A stretch of 64,000 nucleotides of DNA from JAVVEW01 sp032251045 (GCA_032251045.1 JAVVEW010000005.1:1-64000); one strand, 5' to 3'; counted from the first letter of the stretch, positions 44,997-54,386 are shown. Numbers and translations are program-made. The notes: a model not told the origin generated them from the letters alone.

Positions 44997-45574
44997 TGAC
45001 GCTTGTTAACTGGACCCGTGAGCGCGGTCTTGCGGTGGCTTTATTGGCGGGCATTGTCATGCTGGTGGTGGCTTTCGTGCTCACGCCGCTACTGTCCTGG
45101 CACTGGCGCCTGCAAGAACAACGCGAGGACTTGGAATTTCGCTTGCAGCGTTATTTGCGTATCGTGCAAAATCGCACCGCCATCGAGGCTAACCTTGAGC
45201 AAATTCAGGCTCAATACGCACAATTGTCGTATTTAATGCGTCACGACAATCCCGCCGTAGCAGCCGCAGAATTGCAGCAAGCCATTAAAGGCCAATTGAC
45301 CGGTGTCAATGCGCAGCTGACCAGCACTCAAGTGCTGCCGCCACGCCCTGATGGCAACTTTACCCGCATTGGCGTTAAAGTGCGGCTTAGAGCTGATATT
45401 GAAGCCGTGCGCAGCATTGTCTACGAACTGGAACAAACCGAACCGCTGTACCTGATCGAGGAACTGGATATTCGACCCTACACCAGCACCCGCAACCGTA
45501 ACAGCAACACCAATACCGGCCTGCTCAATGTCAATTTTTCCGCAGTCGGGTTTATGCTGAGGGAGTCGCCATGA
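44993..45574 (+). CDS. gspM: Type II secretion protein GspM (PilO-like)
   Basis: This 193-residue protein has a single transmembrane helix near residues 15-35 (VALLAGIVMLVVAFVLTPLL). A coiled coil and a ferredoxin-like periplasmic domain of the GspMb/PilO type follow. GspM partners GspL in the inner-membrane platform. The call is by topology, family resemblance and operon position. It starts inside the gspL stop and overlaps the next gene by four bases. Confidence 0.85.
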   Translation: MMTLVNWTRERGLAVALLAGIVMLVVAFVLTPLLSWHWRLQEQREDLEFRLQRYLRIVQNRTAIEANLEQIQAQYAQLSYLMRHDNPAVAAAELQQAIKGQLTGVNAQLTSTQVLPPRPDGNFTRIGVKVRLRADIEAVRSIVYELEQTEPLYLIEELDIRPYTSTRNRNSNTNTGLLNVNFSAVGFMLRESP

Positions 45575-46245
45575 ACAAGCATCTACTGTGGCTTAAATTG
45601 GCGCTGATTGGCGTGCTCGGGCTGTCCATCCTAGGTGCTCGAAGCTGTGCGTTACTGGCCTGGAAGCGCCAGGATGCGCTGCTTACACAACCGGTCAATC
45701 GCGATTATCAACCGCGCAAATTGCCCGAATTGGCGCGTGACACACACTCGATCAACCAATTTGCCGCCGTGGTCGAACGTCCATTATTCGTGCAAGGGCG
45801 CCAGCCTGTTGTCGCAGAGCAAAACACAAACACCCCCAGCGACACCGCCAGCCAAACGCCCACTGCCGGCCCCCTTCATTGGGAACTGACCGGCATTTAT
45901 TATGACGGCACACAATTACGCGCCCTGTTGCGCAACAAACAACAACGTGCCAACCAGCCTAAAGTACAAAAATTAGCCTTAGATCAGGAAGTCGATGGCT
46001 GGCGCATTATCGATCTTAAACCCGACCGGCTCATTCTGGAAAGCGCCGGCCAACAACAAAGCCTGATTTTGCAAAAACCCAAAGCCAAACAAGCGAACCT
46101 GGCCACTCAGACGCCATCCCTGGCTGAATCTGAGCCAGCGCCTGTTAAGGACACCAGCAAACCCCTGAATCCTTTTGCCGCATCCATTGCCGAAGCGCAA
46201 AAGCGTCTTGCCAATAAAAAATCTGCTAAAAATGACAAACCTTAA
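45571..46245 (+). CDS. Type II secretion GspC/XpsN-like protein
   Basis: This 224-residue protein has one N-terminal transmembrane helix, a proline-rich linker and a periplasmic domain (GPLHWELTGIYYDGTQLRALL, LDQEVDGWRIIDLKPDRLIL), like the homology region of GspC. It resembles the Xanthomonas XpsN/GspN-type subunit, and its place between gspM and gspD matches the Xps order. It should connect the inner-membrane platform to the secretin. The sequence is too divergent to separate gspC from gspN, so no symbol is given. Confidence 0.75.
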   Translation: MNKHLLWLKLALIGVLGLSILGARSCALLAWKRQDALLTQPVNRDYQPRKLPELARDTHSINQFAAVVERPLFVQGRQPVVAEQNTNTPSDTASQTPTAGPLHWELTGIYYDGTQLRALLRNKQQRANQPKVQKLALDQEVDGWRIIDLKPDRLILESAGQQQSLILQKPKAKQANLATQTPSLAESEPAPVKDTSKPLNPFAASIAEAQKRLANKKSAKNDKP

Positions 46246-48337
46246 CGCCCCGCGTGCTTTACCTGCCCTGACATTAGCCTTGATGTTAAGCGGCTGCGAA
46301 TTGTTAGGCCCTTCCGCCAGCGACCGGCTGGCCCTGGATTTAGCCTCGAACAGTATGGCGGTTGACGATACCGACAATCTCAACGCGCCCGAGATGCCGG
46401 ACGACTCAAACGCCCCCCCGTTGCCGGCCGAGTACTTTCCCTCCAGTAGCACCGGCATGGTGCTACCTAAATCCCCATCCAATGCCTCGGCGGCTGGCGG
46501 CAGTTATACCCTGAATTTTGATGAGGCCGACCTAGGTGAAGTCGCCAAAGTCATTATTGGCGATATATTGGAACAAAATTACGTACTCAGCACGAAAGTG
46601 GGCGGCAAAGTCAATCTGCATACCGCCAAACCGCTGAACCGGGAACAGCTCTTGCCGACGCTGGAAATGTTGCTGGGCATGAACGGCGCGGCCCTGGTGC
46701 GCGATGCCGGCGGGGTTTACCACATCGAACCCAGCAAGGAAGCGTTGTTCAGTGCCGACCTTGGTACTGCGCACAGCACGCATCCCGGCTATCGACTCAC
46801 CGCCATTCCGGTCAAAAATATCAGCGTTAACCAGGTCAGTGAACTCCTGAAACCGCTGCTGCCAGCCACCACCGCCTTGCACAGCGACACCGTGCACAAT
46901 ATATTGCTGGTGTCCGGGAGCCGAGCTGACATCCTGCGCGTTAAAGAAGTGGTCGATACCTTCGACATCAGCGTATTACAAGGCCGCTCCTTTGCCTTGT
47001 ACCCACTGCGTTATGTTGACCCACCGACCTTGATTGACGAGTTAAAACAGATTTTCGCTGAAGAAAGCAGTGAAAAAGGCAAGGAATTTTTCCGCTTCAT
47101 CGCCATCGAGCGCATGAACGCCATTCTGGCCATCACTCATCAGCCCGGCTATCTGGCCGACATAGAAGCCTGGGTACACCGGCTGGATAAAGCCAAAACC
47201 TCGGCCGGCGGTGGCGTCAATGTGTACAAAGTCCAACACGTCGATGCCGTGGAGCTGGCCGACACTTTGATGAGTATTTTTGCCGGCGCTCAATCCACCA
47301 GCCGGCCGCCATCGGTGGCACCCGGGCAGACCGCGGTCAACCTCAGCAACCGGCAAGCCACCTCGCGCACGCCGCAACGCAGGCCAGCGGCCAATGCCAG
47401 CGGCGCTAGCACCGGTGTCGCCAATGTCGGTGAGGTGCGCATTATTGCCGACCCGGTCAACAATTCCCTGGTGATTGTCTCCACGGCCCAGGAATACAGC
47501 GTCATTCATGGGGTGATTAAACAACTGGACATGATGCCTTTACAGGTCTTGATCGATGCCAAGATACTGGAAGTCACCTTGAACGATGATCTTAAATACG
47601 GTGTGGAATGGTTTTTTGAAACCGGCAACTTTTCCACCCTGCTCAGCCAGATACAAGATGGCAATTTGTCCGCATTTGGCGCCAGTGAAGCCTTTTCCGT
47701 GTTTTACACCGGCGGTGCGGCTCGGGCAGTGATGAATGCCGTAGCCACCAAAACCAATGTCAATGTGGTCGCCTCGCCTTCGCTGATGGTGCTGAACAAC
47801 CAAGAGGCCTCTATCAATGTCGGCGACCAGGTGCCTATTGCCACCAGTCAGTCCACCAACCTGAACAGCGCCACCGCCGCGGCCGATAACGTAGGCACCA
47901 TCGTCACCAACAATATCCAAATGGTGGAGACCGGCATCACCCTGAACATCCGCCCCCGAGTCAATGCCGGCGGCCTGGTGATCATGGAGGTAGAGCAAGA
48001 AGCCAACCAGGCCGTTGCCACCACCTCATCGACACTGAACTCACCGACCATTCAACAACGTAAAATCACCACCTCCGTGGCGATTAAAGATGGCGAAACC
48101 ATCATCCTGGGCGGCCTGATTCGTGAAAATTTTGAAAACAGCGTGCGCGGCATTCCTTTTCTCAGCGATATTCCACTGATTGGGCCATTGTTCAGCACCA
48201 CCAACCGCATCAAAGACAAAACCGAGCTGGTGGTATTGATCACGCCACGTGTGGTGCAAAACACCTTGAACGTGCGCGAAGTCACCGATGAATTCAAGCG
48301 CAAACTCAGCGGTATTTATGTCGATAAAAACGATTGA
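46232..48337 (+). CDS. gspD: Type II secretion secretin GspD (lipoprotein type)
   Basis: This 701-residue outer-membrane secretin begins at the ATG 46232, overlapping the previous gene by 14 bases. It has a lipoprotein signal with lipobox LMLSGC (Cys near residue 20). The N0 domain (YTLNFDEADLGEVAKVIIGDIL) is near residues 92-113. N1-N3 domains, a proline/serine-rich insert and the secretin domain (VNVVASPSLMVLNNQEASINVGDQVP; ending PFLSDIPLIGPLFSTTNRIKDKTELVVLITPRVV) follow. GspD multimers form the exit pore. The lipobox suggests it can insert without a separate pilotin, which is an inference. Confidence 0.95.
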   Translation: MTNLNAPRALPALTLALMLSGCELLGPSASDRLALDLASNSMAVDDTDNLNAPEMPDDSNAPPLPAEYFPSSSTGMVLPKSPSNASAAGGSYTLNFDEADLGEVAKVIIGDILEQNYVLSTKVGGKVNLHTAKPLNREQLLPTLEMLLGMNGAALVRDAGGVYHIEPSKEALFSADLGTAHSTHPGYRLTAIPVKNISVNQVSELLKPLLPATTALHSDTVHNILLVSGSRADILRVKEVVDTFDISVLQGRSFALYPLRYVDPPTLIDELKQIFAEESSEKGKEFFRFIAIERMNAILAITHQPGYLADIEAWVHRLDKAKTSAGGGVNVYKVQHVDAVELADTLMSIFAGAQSTSRPPSVAPGQTAVNLSNRQATSRTPQRRPAANASGASTGVANVGEVRIIADPVNNSLVIVSTAQEYSVIHGVIKQLDMMPLQVLIDAKILEVTLNDDLKYGVEWFFETGNFSTLLSQIQDGNLSAFGASEAFSVFYTGGAARAVMNAVATKTNVNVVASPSLMVLNNQEASINVGDQVPIATSQSTNLNSATAAADNVGTIVTNNIQMVETGITLNIRPRVNAGGLVIMEVEQEANQAVATTSSTLNSPTIQQRKITTSVAIKDGETIILGGLIRENFENSVRGIPFLSDIPLIGPLFSTTNRIKDKTELVVLITPRVVQNTLNVREVTDEFKRKLSGIYVDKND

Positions 48338-48345
48338 ACGCGCCG

Positions 48346-48843
48346 ATGTATCTACACATTGCACCATGGCCTCAAGAACTGCGCTGGGTAACTTGCCCAA
48401 CGCCTTTAGGCAGTGTTGCCGCCGCGTTCAATCATGACGCTTTATGCCGCTTCACCTGGCTGAATACCGAGCCTACCCAGCCTATCGACACAGCCGATAC
48501 TGCTACCTGCAAGGTTTTGCTGGATTTACTGGCGCACCCCGAGCGCGGCTGGCCGGGCCGGTTATGGCTATCTGGCACAGCCTTTCAAATCCGGGTCTGG
48601 GAAGCATTAACCACCGTGCCCGCAGGGCAAACGCTCAGCTACCAGGCGCTGGCGCAACGCATCGGCCAAGCCAACGCCTGCCGCGCCGTGGCCAATGCCT
48701 GCGCCGCCAATCCACTGCCGGTGGCCATTCCCTGTCATCGCGTGATCCACAAAAGTGGCGACCTGGGCGGCTATCGGTGGGGCCTGGCCAGAAAACGCGC
48801 CTTGTTACAGCGTGAAGGCGTGGTAACCGTTCACAAGCCATGA
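48346..48843 (+). CDS. ogt: Methylated-DNA--protein-cysteine methyltransferase
   Basis: This protein of about 165 residues repairs O6-alkylguanine by transferring the alkyl group to itself. The active-site PCHRVI is near residue 129 (Cys130), preceded by ANPLPVAI; the FQIRVWEALTTVPAGQTLSYQALA segment is the winged-helix DNA-binding part. I used the ATG at 48346; a TTG four codons upstream at 48334 would overlap the gspD stop. It is likely the last gene of the secretion transcript. Confidence 0.92.
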   Translation: MYLHIAPWPQELRWVTCPTPLGSVAAAFNHDALCRFTWLNTEPTQPIDTADTATCKVLLDLLAHPERGWPGRLWLSGTAFQIRVWEALTTVPAGQTLSYQALAQRIGQANACRAVANACAANPLPVAIPCHRVIHKSGDLGGYRWGLARKRALLQREGVVTVHKP

Positions 48844-48921
48844 TGCTGCGGACTTGTTTTAGCAAGCATGACTGGCTTAGGTCGGTGCCCGGCTACCGGC
48901 CATCAACGTAGCGGCTTGATA

Positions 48922-48947
48922 GGTGGATGCGCGAAAGCGTATCCACC
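48922..48947. repeat. REP-like hairpin 1 (GAAA tetraloop)
   Basis: The arms GGTGGATGCGC and GCGTATCCACC pair with one wobble around a GAAA tetraloop. It sits 16 bases before a second hairpin between ogt and the HAD gene. A paired palindrome layout like this is typical of BIME elements. No T-run follows, so it is unlikely to be a simple terminator. Confidence 0.65.
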
Positions 48948-48963
48948 CGATCAAAGCTGTACT

Positions 48964-48999
48964 GTAGATTGGGCAAGCTTACTGCTTTGCCCAATCTAC
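48964..48999. repeat. REP-like hairpin 2
   Basis: A perfect 13-base inverted repeat (GTAGATTGGGCAA / TTGCCCAATCTAC) has a 10-base loop. It adjoins hairpin 1 and may be the second half of a dispersed palindromic element. Confidence 0.7.
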
Positions 49000-49098
49000 G
49001 CGGCGGATTTATCGGCCTCCTCTGTTTTCAACAGGAGATTGAGGAGATTTTTATACACAACTTAACGGTTGCATGACTCAACTACGGAGCAAAACACC

Positions 49099-49773
49099 AT
49101 GGCTTTGGCCATTTTCGATTTAGACAACACGTTATTGGCGGGTGACAGCGATTATTTATGGGGTGAATTTCTGATTGAACAAGGCCGGGTCGATGCCGAG
49201 CAATACCGCCGCCAGAATGAACGCTTCTATCAGGATTACCGGAACGGCAGCCTGGACATCATGGCCTTTCTGCGCTTTGCTTTACAACCTTTAGCCGCCC
49301 ATTCAATCAGCGAATTACACGCCTGGCGCGATCAGTTCATCGATCAGAAAATCAAACCCATCATGCTGCCTAAGGCGGCCGGGTTAATCGAACGTCACCG
49401 CGCAGACGGCGATACCTTAATGGTCATCACCGCCACTAACCGCTTTGTCACCGAACCGATTGTGTCAGCGTATGGCATCGATCATCTCCTGGCCACCGAA
49501 CCGGAATTCAAAGATGGCCGCTACACCGGCGAGGTTGCCGGCGTGCCTTGTTTTCAACACGGCAAGGTTATCCGCCTGAACGCCTGGTTGGCCGAACAGC
49601 AACAAACGCTGGCTGGCAGTTGGTTTTACAGCGACTCCATCAACGACGTACCCCTGTTATCGAAAGTCAGTCATCCAGTCGCCGTTGACCCGGACGACCA
49701 CTTGCAGCAACATGCCAAAACAGCCGGTTGGCCTGTGATTTCATTACGCAACACCGATCTTTCCAGCGGATAA
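49099..49773 (+). CDS. HAD-IB family hydrolase
   Basis: This 224-residue phosphatase-like protein has motif I IFDLDNTLL (nucleophile Asp7, acid Asp9), motif II VITATNRF, and motif IV FYSDSINDVPLL. This is the SerB/CicA-like HAD-IB subfamily. The substrate is unknown. I use the ATG at 49099 with GGAG upstream; the in-frame codon ten residues earlier lacks a site. It converges on terB. Confidence 0.85.
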   Translation: MALAIFDLDNTLLAGDSDYLWGEFLIEQGRVDAEQYRRQNERFYQDYRNGSLDIMAFLRFALQPLAAHSISELHAWRDQFIDQKIKPIMLPKAAGLIERHRADGDTLMVITATNRFVTEPIVSAYGIDHLLATEPEFKDGRYTGEVAGVPCFQHGKVIRLNAWLAEQQQTLAGSWFYSDSINDVPLLSKVSHPVAVDPDDHLQQHAKTAGWPVISLRNTDLSSG

Positions 49774-49786
49774 CCCGCCCCCTGAA

Positions 49787-49809
49787 GCCCCCTTTTTGAA
49801 AAAGGGGGC
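49787..49809. terminator. Palindromic hairpin between convergent genes
   Basis: The arms GCCCCCTTTTT and AAAAAGGGGGC with a one-base centre lie 14 bases after the HAD stop and 63 bases from terB. The T-run on one arm and A-run on the other suit a bidirectional terminator. The same C5T3 palindrome type recurs at 62350-62368. Confidence 0.55.
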
Positions 49810-49871
49810 AGACCGTATACCGCCCCAGGTGACTTTAGGCAGGCATAGAGGCACGATGCGTATTTAACCGA

Positions 49872-50327
49872 TCAAGTCAGCTCAAATTCCGCGGGGTCAA
49901 GCCCTAGCTCGTTGGCAATGTGTATAGCCATTTTTTTCTCATGGTCGTCGAAGTCGCCATCCGAGCCGGCAATTGAAATGACCATGCGTACAATCAGTCG
50001 CGCCGCAGCACTGTTTTTTTCCATCTTGTTCAAAGCCTCAAAGGCCTTGGCCTCGCCAATATCTTTATCGAATTGCAATTGGTTGACATACGTTTGGAAA
50101 GCATTGACCACATCGGTGGTGGTAAAAATCGACAAGGCGTCATGATTTTCGATGAATTTGATCATCTTTTGCTTTTCTTCCGGCAAAATAACGCCATCGG
50201 CCATCGCAATCAATGCGGAACCGGCCATTGTCGCATTCAGAAAGTCTTTGTTTTTGAATTTCAAAGCTTCGGTTTTCAGTTCCGAGGCTTTGCTTTTCAA
50301 TGAATCAAAAAAAGCTTGGAAGCTCAT
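49872..50327 (-). CDS. terB: TerB family tellurite resistance protein
   Basis: This 151-residue all-helical protein matches TerB (SALIAMADGVILPEEKQKMIKFIENHDAL; SIAGSDGDFDDHEKKMAIHIANELGLDPAEF). The acidic clusters probably bind metal. TerB interacts with TerC at the membrane in enteric Ter systems. AAGGAA lies upstream of the ATG. It is the last gene of the minus-strand Ter operon. Confidence 0.93.
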   Translation of the reverse strand: MSFQAFFDSLKSKASELKTEALKFKNKDFLNATMAGSALIAMADGVILPEEKQKMIKFIENHDALSIFTTTDVVNAFQTYVNQLQFDKDIGEAKAFEALNKMEKNSAAARLIVRMVISIAGSDGDFDDHEKKMAIHIANELGLDPAEFELT

Positions 50328-50403
50328 GTGTTTTCCTTAATATAGCAATGAAAAAAGGTCATACCCAACGGTGGCGCGAAACAGCCCCTTTGCAAAGCAT
50401 AGG

Positions 50404-51570
50404 CTATTTGCTGCCCGGCGCATAGCGCAGCCCCCAACCATAGGCACGATCCAATGCCTGATGGCCCGAGAAATAATCGACCAGCTTGGTCACCACAACT
50501 TGATTGTCAACGTTTTCCAGCAAGGCAATGGCGCACATCGTCTGATCGTTGCGATGACTGTCCAGTTTAACCTCGATGTCAGCTTGCCCGGCCGCGGCAA
50601 GGGTGATTTTAGCATCGACATGACTCCAGTTCGGCACGCCCTCGTAAATGAAGGCAAAAATCAGGATACGCCGGAACAAATGCCAATAATCCCCATTGAT
50701 ATAAAGATTCTCTCCCGTGGCCGATTGACCGCTGCGATCATCCTGATCCAGTTCGATATAGGGGGCGCTAAGAAAATTACCGTAGGCATTGCCTAAGGCC
50801 TGAATACCGCCGATCGAGCCATCCATAAGTTCGAACAAACACCCCAAATCAAGATCAATCCCCGCTTTAGGCCGTGAAAAAAAGCCCGCTGATTTGACTG
50901 GACTGGCATTCCAATTGAGGTTGATATGAATTTTACCGAGCAGCCCCGAGGGCTTTTTCTCCAGCGAAACCGATTGGCCTTTTTTCTCCAGGGTAATCTT
51001 GCTTAGATTGATCGGCGGTGCCGGCGGTGGCGCCGTTTCTCCCTCGCCTATCTCGACCCCATAATGCTTGGCCAAAGGCTCCAGTCCACCGATAAAGCCA
51101 GCCCCCATCGCACGAAACTTCCAAAGGTTATGGTGCCGGTAAAACTCGGCAAAAATCAAAGCGGTTTCCTGACAATCTGCGGTGTCTAAGGAAAATTCGG
51201 CAACTTCAAGACCGGTGATGAAATCCTTAAGCAAAACCGTCATACTGCCTAATTGCTTGAAGGACTGGTGTTTCGATACGCCTTGAAAAATCGTTGCAGT
51301 CAAAACGATTTTTTGCACAGCAGGACGAATCCGCTCCAGGTGCAAGGTCAATTTATGCTGTACGCCATCCAGCTCGATGCCTTCGCCCGACGGTTGATTG
51401 AAGAAAATAAAATCCGTATCGGCATCGACCTGCTCCCGGTCATTCAATAAAAAGGCGCTGGTATCCAGCGAGAGCCCGGTCGGTATTTGCCCTGGCATCA
51501 AAACAACATGCAAATCATGCTGGTTCAGCACCATGTTTTGACCGGAAATCAATGTTTGACGCGTTAACAT
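50404..51570 (-). CDS. terA: TerA-like protein with two TerD-type domains
   Basis: This 388-residue protein has an N-terminal TerD-like region with GLSLDTSAFLLND and a proline-rich linker (PPPAPPINL) near residues 183-195. The second TerD-like region (LDLGCLFELMDGSIGGIQALG; DADIEVKL-like ending) is typical of TerA. These calcium-binding folds occur in metal-stress and phage-resistance Ter systems. AAGGAGCG is upstream of the ATG. It is encoded 76 bases before terB and 40 bases after the CitE-like gene. Confidence 0.8.
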   Translation of the reverse strand: MLTRQTLISGQNMVLNQHDLHVVLMPGQIPTGLSLDTSAFLLNDREQVDADTDFIFFNQPSGEGIELDGVQHKLTLHLERIRPAVQKIVLTATIFQGVSKHQSFKQLGSMTVLLKDFITGLEVAEFSLDTADCQETALIFAEFYRHHNLWKFRAMGAGFIGGLEPLAKHYGVEIGEGETAPPPAPPINLSKITLEKKGQSVSLEKKPSGLLGKIHINLNWNASPVKSAGFFSRPKAGIDLDLGCLFELMDGSIGGIQALGNAYGNFLSAPYIELDQDDRSGQSATGENLYINGDYWHLFRRILIFAFIYEGVPNWSHVDAKITLAAAGQADIEVKLDSHRNDQTMCAIALLENVDNQVVVTKLVDYFSGHQALDRAYGWGLRYAPGSK

Positions 51571-51610
51571 AAGCGCTCCTTAAGGTGTCAAGAAAATTGA
51601 GCATGACGAA

Positions 51611-52543
51611 TCAGCCAGATCGCAGGCTCGTCGGGTGCGCAGCGCGGCGCAGCCCATAATGCGCATGGCGGCACAAAATTTGCCGCGCCCAATGGATATG
51701 TGTCGCGGTCTCACACATGGCATCGTTTTGTTTGAACACCGCAGGTGAATCTATCGACAAAAGCGCCTGGGCGTCTTGATAATCTGGTTCGGAAACCGCG
51801 TAATGCTGTTGAATCAAGGCAATTTGCGTTGGATGAATAGCGGTTTTCCCTACCAGGCCATGGGCCAAATCCATGCCAATTTCCCGAGCCAGGGTTTGTT
51901 CATCATTCAAATAGTCATAAACCGGTGCCGATAAAGTAAAGCCTGATGGAATAAAGGTGGTGACCAGCTGCGCGATGACCGCAGCGATGGGCGTTTCATA
52001 CCATGTGAGACCTCGCGGGCGGCGTATTCGCAGCAAATTCAGTAAATCATTGCCGCCAATGCGCAACACCGGTATCCGCTCTCTGAGCGAACTGCGCGCC
52101 AATTGTCGGGCCAGACGGCGCATCGCTACCGCGTCAAAAACAGCGGCGGTTTCCAGAGTTGGCATGATGCTGTAAGAGGTTTCCTGTAATAGTTCGAAGT
52201 AAGCCGGCATTTGGCGGCTGTCGAATTTCGGCAACACAAAACCATCCAGGTTGTCGATGCCGGGCAGTGCCAATACCCGGCGCAGCACGGTCGGATTTCT
52301 GACCCGAATAAACCGGTAGCGGCTATCGATGCGCTGAATAAGCGGTAAGAAATGCGCAAGCGACTCGATGCAGCGTTCGACATCCTGTTCGGCGACGGCA
52401 TCTTCCGTACAAATAATCATCGACTTGATTTGCGGCACTTTCTCGGCATTGGCGATTTTGACTAAGTCCGGATGCAGGGCAGGTACATATAACGACGCTC
52501 CCAGCGCCCAGGCTTGCATGAGTGAGCCATCAGACATGGTCAT
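51611..52543 (-). CDS. CitE-like HpcH/HpaI aldolase family protein
   Basis: This protein of about 310 residues has the HpcH/HpaI-CitE TIM-barrel features: ASLYVPALHP at the N-terminus, SMIICTEDAV, FRFIRVRN-like VRNPT, and GLVGKTAIHPTQ near residue 250. Ter clusters often carry this lyase-like enzyme beside StiP and phosphoribosyltransferase genes. Its reaction there is unproven; a C-C bond lyase or ligase role on a nucleotide-derived substrate is the suggestion. The ATG at 52543 overlaps the StiP stop in an ATGA unit. Confidence 0.8.
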   Translation of the reverse strand: MTMSDGSLMQAWALGASLYVPALHPDLVKIANAEKVPQIKSMIICTEDAVAEQDVERCIESLAHFLPLIQRIDSRYRFIRVRNPTVLRRVLALPGIDNLDGFVLPKFDSRQMPAYFELLQETSYSIMPTLETAAVFDAVAMRRLARQLARSSLRERIPVLRIGGNDLLNLLRIRRPRGLTWYETPIAAVIAQLVTTFIPSGFTLSAPVYDYLNDEQTLAREIGMDLAHGLVGKTAIHPTQIALIQQHYAVSEPDYQDAQALLSIDSPAVFKQNDAMCETATHIHWARQILCRHAHYGLRRAAHPTSLRSG

Positions 52544-53643
52544 GACCTTGTATTGCGAATTAAGGCGACTGCGCGGTAAGGCAACGCCGGCAGTGTAGTG
52601 ATGAAAATATTTTTTTGGGCACACAGATGGCGTAAATGCGCAATGGCAGGGTCGGCTTTGTTGTTCACCAATACCCTATCGGCCGAGCGCCGCAATAACA
52701 CCCGGGTGGCCTCGCCGATGCCGGGTTTGATCAGGTTTGGATTGTGAACGCCATAAGTTTTACCGACCCAGGCCAAAAAGGCGGTCGATTGTTCACGCAT
52801 GGCTTGTTTTTCCTCTGAGGCGGGCGGCTGGCCGGGTGAACAATCAGCGACGTGCGCCAGGATGGCATCGATAAAGGTATTGGACAGATCGCAATGCCTG
52901 AAGTCTTGGTAATAATGGCAGCCGTGAAAGTCGCTGTCGGACAATTGCGCGGCATCCAAAACGGAGCGGCTGATCAAACCAGAAACGGTGGCGTTCAGAA
53001 TACTGGAAGGAATCAGATAATCCGCATGCGAGGCCGCCGCTGCCGCGCTGCCGGACAAATCGGTCAGCACATACAAATCGGGCGCGATGTGCAACCGGTA
53101 TTTTTGCCAAAAAGCATGCAGGCTTTTTTTCAACTCGCCGGCAATGACCCCTTTTCCGGTCCAGCCATCCACAAACACCAACGATTCAGGCCGGTGTCGG
53201 CGCAATAAATAGCGCAGCGCATTTTCATCGATGCCGCGATCGCGAATAATGGAAATCGAGTAATGTTCGACCCCGGACACGAAAAGTCGTTGTTGCAGCA
53301 CGCGCTTGAGTAAGACACCGATCGGCGTTCCGGCACGAGCCAGCGAAACCAAGGTGATTTCATCAGCGCCCCGGGCGCGCTGATCGTTACGAACCCTGCA
53401 GGCCAAATCGAGTACATGTTGCGCCATTTGGCCAGCGTTTTCAGCCAAGGCATCGTGAAACAATTGCAAATAGGCGGCGGAAGGCGCGGCTTCGTGGGTC
53501 AGCATTTCCGAATAATGTTTTGCACCACTTTGAATCAACCGCTCTTTTTCTTCAACCGGCGTATTCGGCACCTGAATGGGTTTCAGTAAAAACCTAACAT
53601 CGTCAGGCGCGTAGCTGCCGGAAAAATCACCATCATGGTTCAT
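52540..53643 (-). CDS. StiP family cysteine-protease-like protein
   Basis: This 367-residue protein matches the StiP (stress-induced) group, with LVSLARAGTPIGVLLKR, VEHYSISIIRDRGIDENAL, VFVDGWTGKGVIAGELK and DFHGCHYYQDF signatures. The first part resembles a phosphoribosyltransferase-like or P-loop-free Rossmann fold, the last a Pelota-like segment in described Ter systems. It overlaps the HAD gene upstream and the CitE-like gene downstream by four bases each, so all are co-translated. The enzymatic activity is not established. Confidence 0.8.
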   Translation of the reverse strand: MNHDGDFSGSYAPDDVRFLLKPIQVPNTPVEEKERLIQSGAKHYSEMLTHEAAPSAAYLQLFHDALAENAGQMAQHVLDLACRVRNDQRARGADEITLVSLARAGTPIGVLLKRVLQQRLFVSGVEHYSISIIRDRGIDENALRYLLRRHRPESLVFVDGWTGKGVIAGELKKSLHAFWQKYRLHIAPDLYVLTDLSGSAAAAASHADYLIPSSILNATVSGLISRSVLDAAQLSDSDFHGCHYYQDFRHCDLSNTFIDAILAHVADCSPGQPPASEEKQAMREQSTAFLAWVGKTYGVHNPNLIKPGIGEATRVLLRRSADRVLVNNKADPAIAHLRHLCAQKNIFITTLPALPYRAVALIRNTRS

Positions 53644-54386
53644 GGGAACAGGCTTGCCAATTGACTGTTTTGAGGCATCAAGGCGTAATCACATAACGCC
53701 ATGAACGGCCCATCGGTAAAACTATCGCCCAGGCCAATGGTGATCAGGTCATCGTAGCGTGAACGGTATTGTTCAATCAAAAAACGAACGGCCCGCGCCT
53801 TGCCAATCGCCGCCGGAATAATCGCCAGATTATTGTCGTTGCAATGGCAATAAAATTGCCCGGCCACAACCGCCGGATGAGATTGCAGCACGGTCTGCAA
53901 CAGCGTTTGCAAGGCTTGGTGGTCAGCCTGGTCATGCTTGATAACGCCATACCAGACCTGGCCGAAGTCTTCAATCAAGCGCGGTTTCAAACCAGATTGA
54001 CCCGCGGCATAGGTCATGACAGCCTGCCATAACGCGGCCAGCTCATCCTGACAGGCCGACATGGCTGTTTGCATACGCTGATGCCAAACGCTATCGAGTT
54101 GGCCGTGTTGATCCACAATAACCGCGCCGTGGTTCAACACCGCTTGGTGGCTGAACGGCAAATCCACCCGGGAGAAGGCGTTGAAGTTACGCGCGGTCAC
54201 CGGAATCACCGCATGACTTGCCGAAAGCCACGACCATAGCCAGGTTTGCCTGGGCGTGGCGTAAGAAATCGCCGCGCCATCTTTAAGATAAGCACATGCT
54301 GTCAAAGCCTTACGTTGCGTGGGGCCACATTTGCGCAAGGTTTGAAACAGGGTGTCATCCAGGTCGGTGAAAACTAAACTGTGCAT
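53640..54386 (-). CDS. HAD family hydrolase of the Ter module
   Basis: This protein of about 248 residues has HAD motif I VFTDLDDTLFQT (residues about 5-16), motif II PVTARNFNAF, and motif IV IGLGDSFTDGPFM. It is similar to the Cof/SPP-type HADs. The ATG at 54386 lies inside the phosphoribosyltransferase gene's end (32-base overlap); an ATG at 54413 would overlap more. It probably dephosphorylates an intermediate made by the neighbours. Confidence 0.82.
   Translation of the reverse strand: MHSLVFTDLDDTLFQTLRKCGPTQRKALTACAYLKDGAAISYATPRQTWLWSWLSASHAVIPVTARNFNAFSRVDLPFSHQAVLNHGAVIVDQHGQLDSVWHQRMQTAMSACQDELAALWQAVMTYAAGQSGLKPRLIEDFGQVWYGVIKHDQADHQALQTLLQTVLQSHPAVVAGQFYCHCNDNNLAIIPAAIGKARAVRFLIEQYRSRYDDLITIGLGDSFTDGPFMALCDYALMPQNSQLASLFP

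Noticed and set aside
49787..49809. CRISPR-like repeat
   Set aside because: Only two C5T3 palindromes in the window, far apart and without spacers, so no array.
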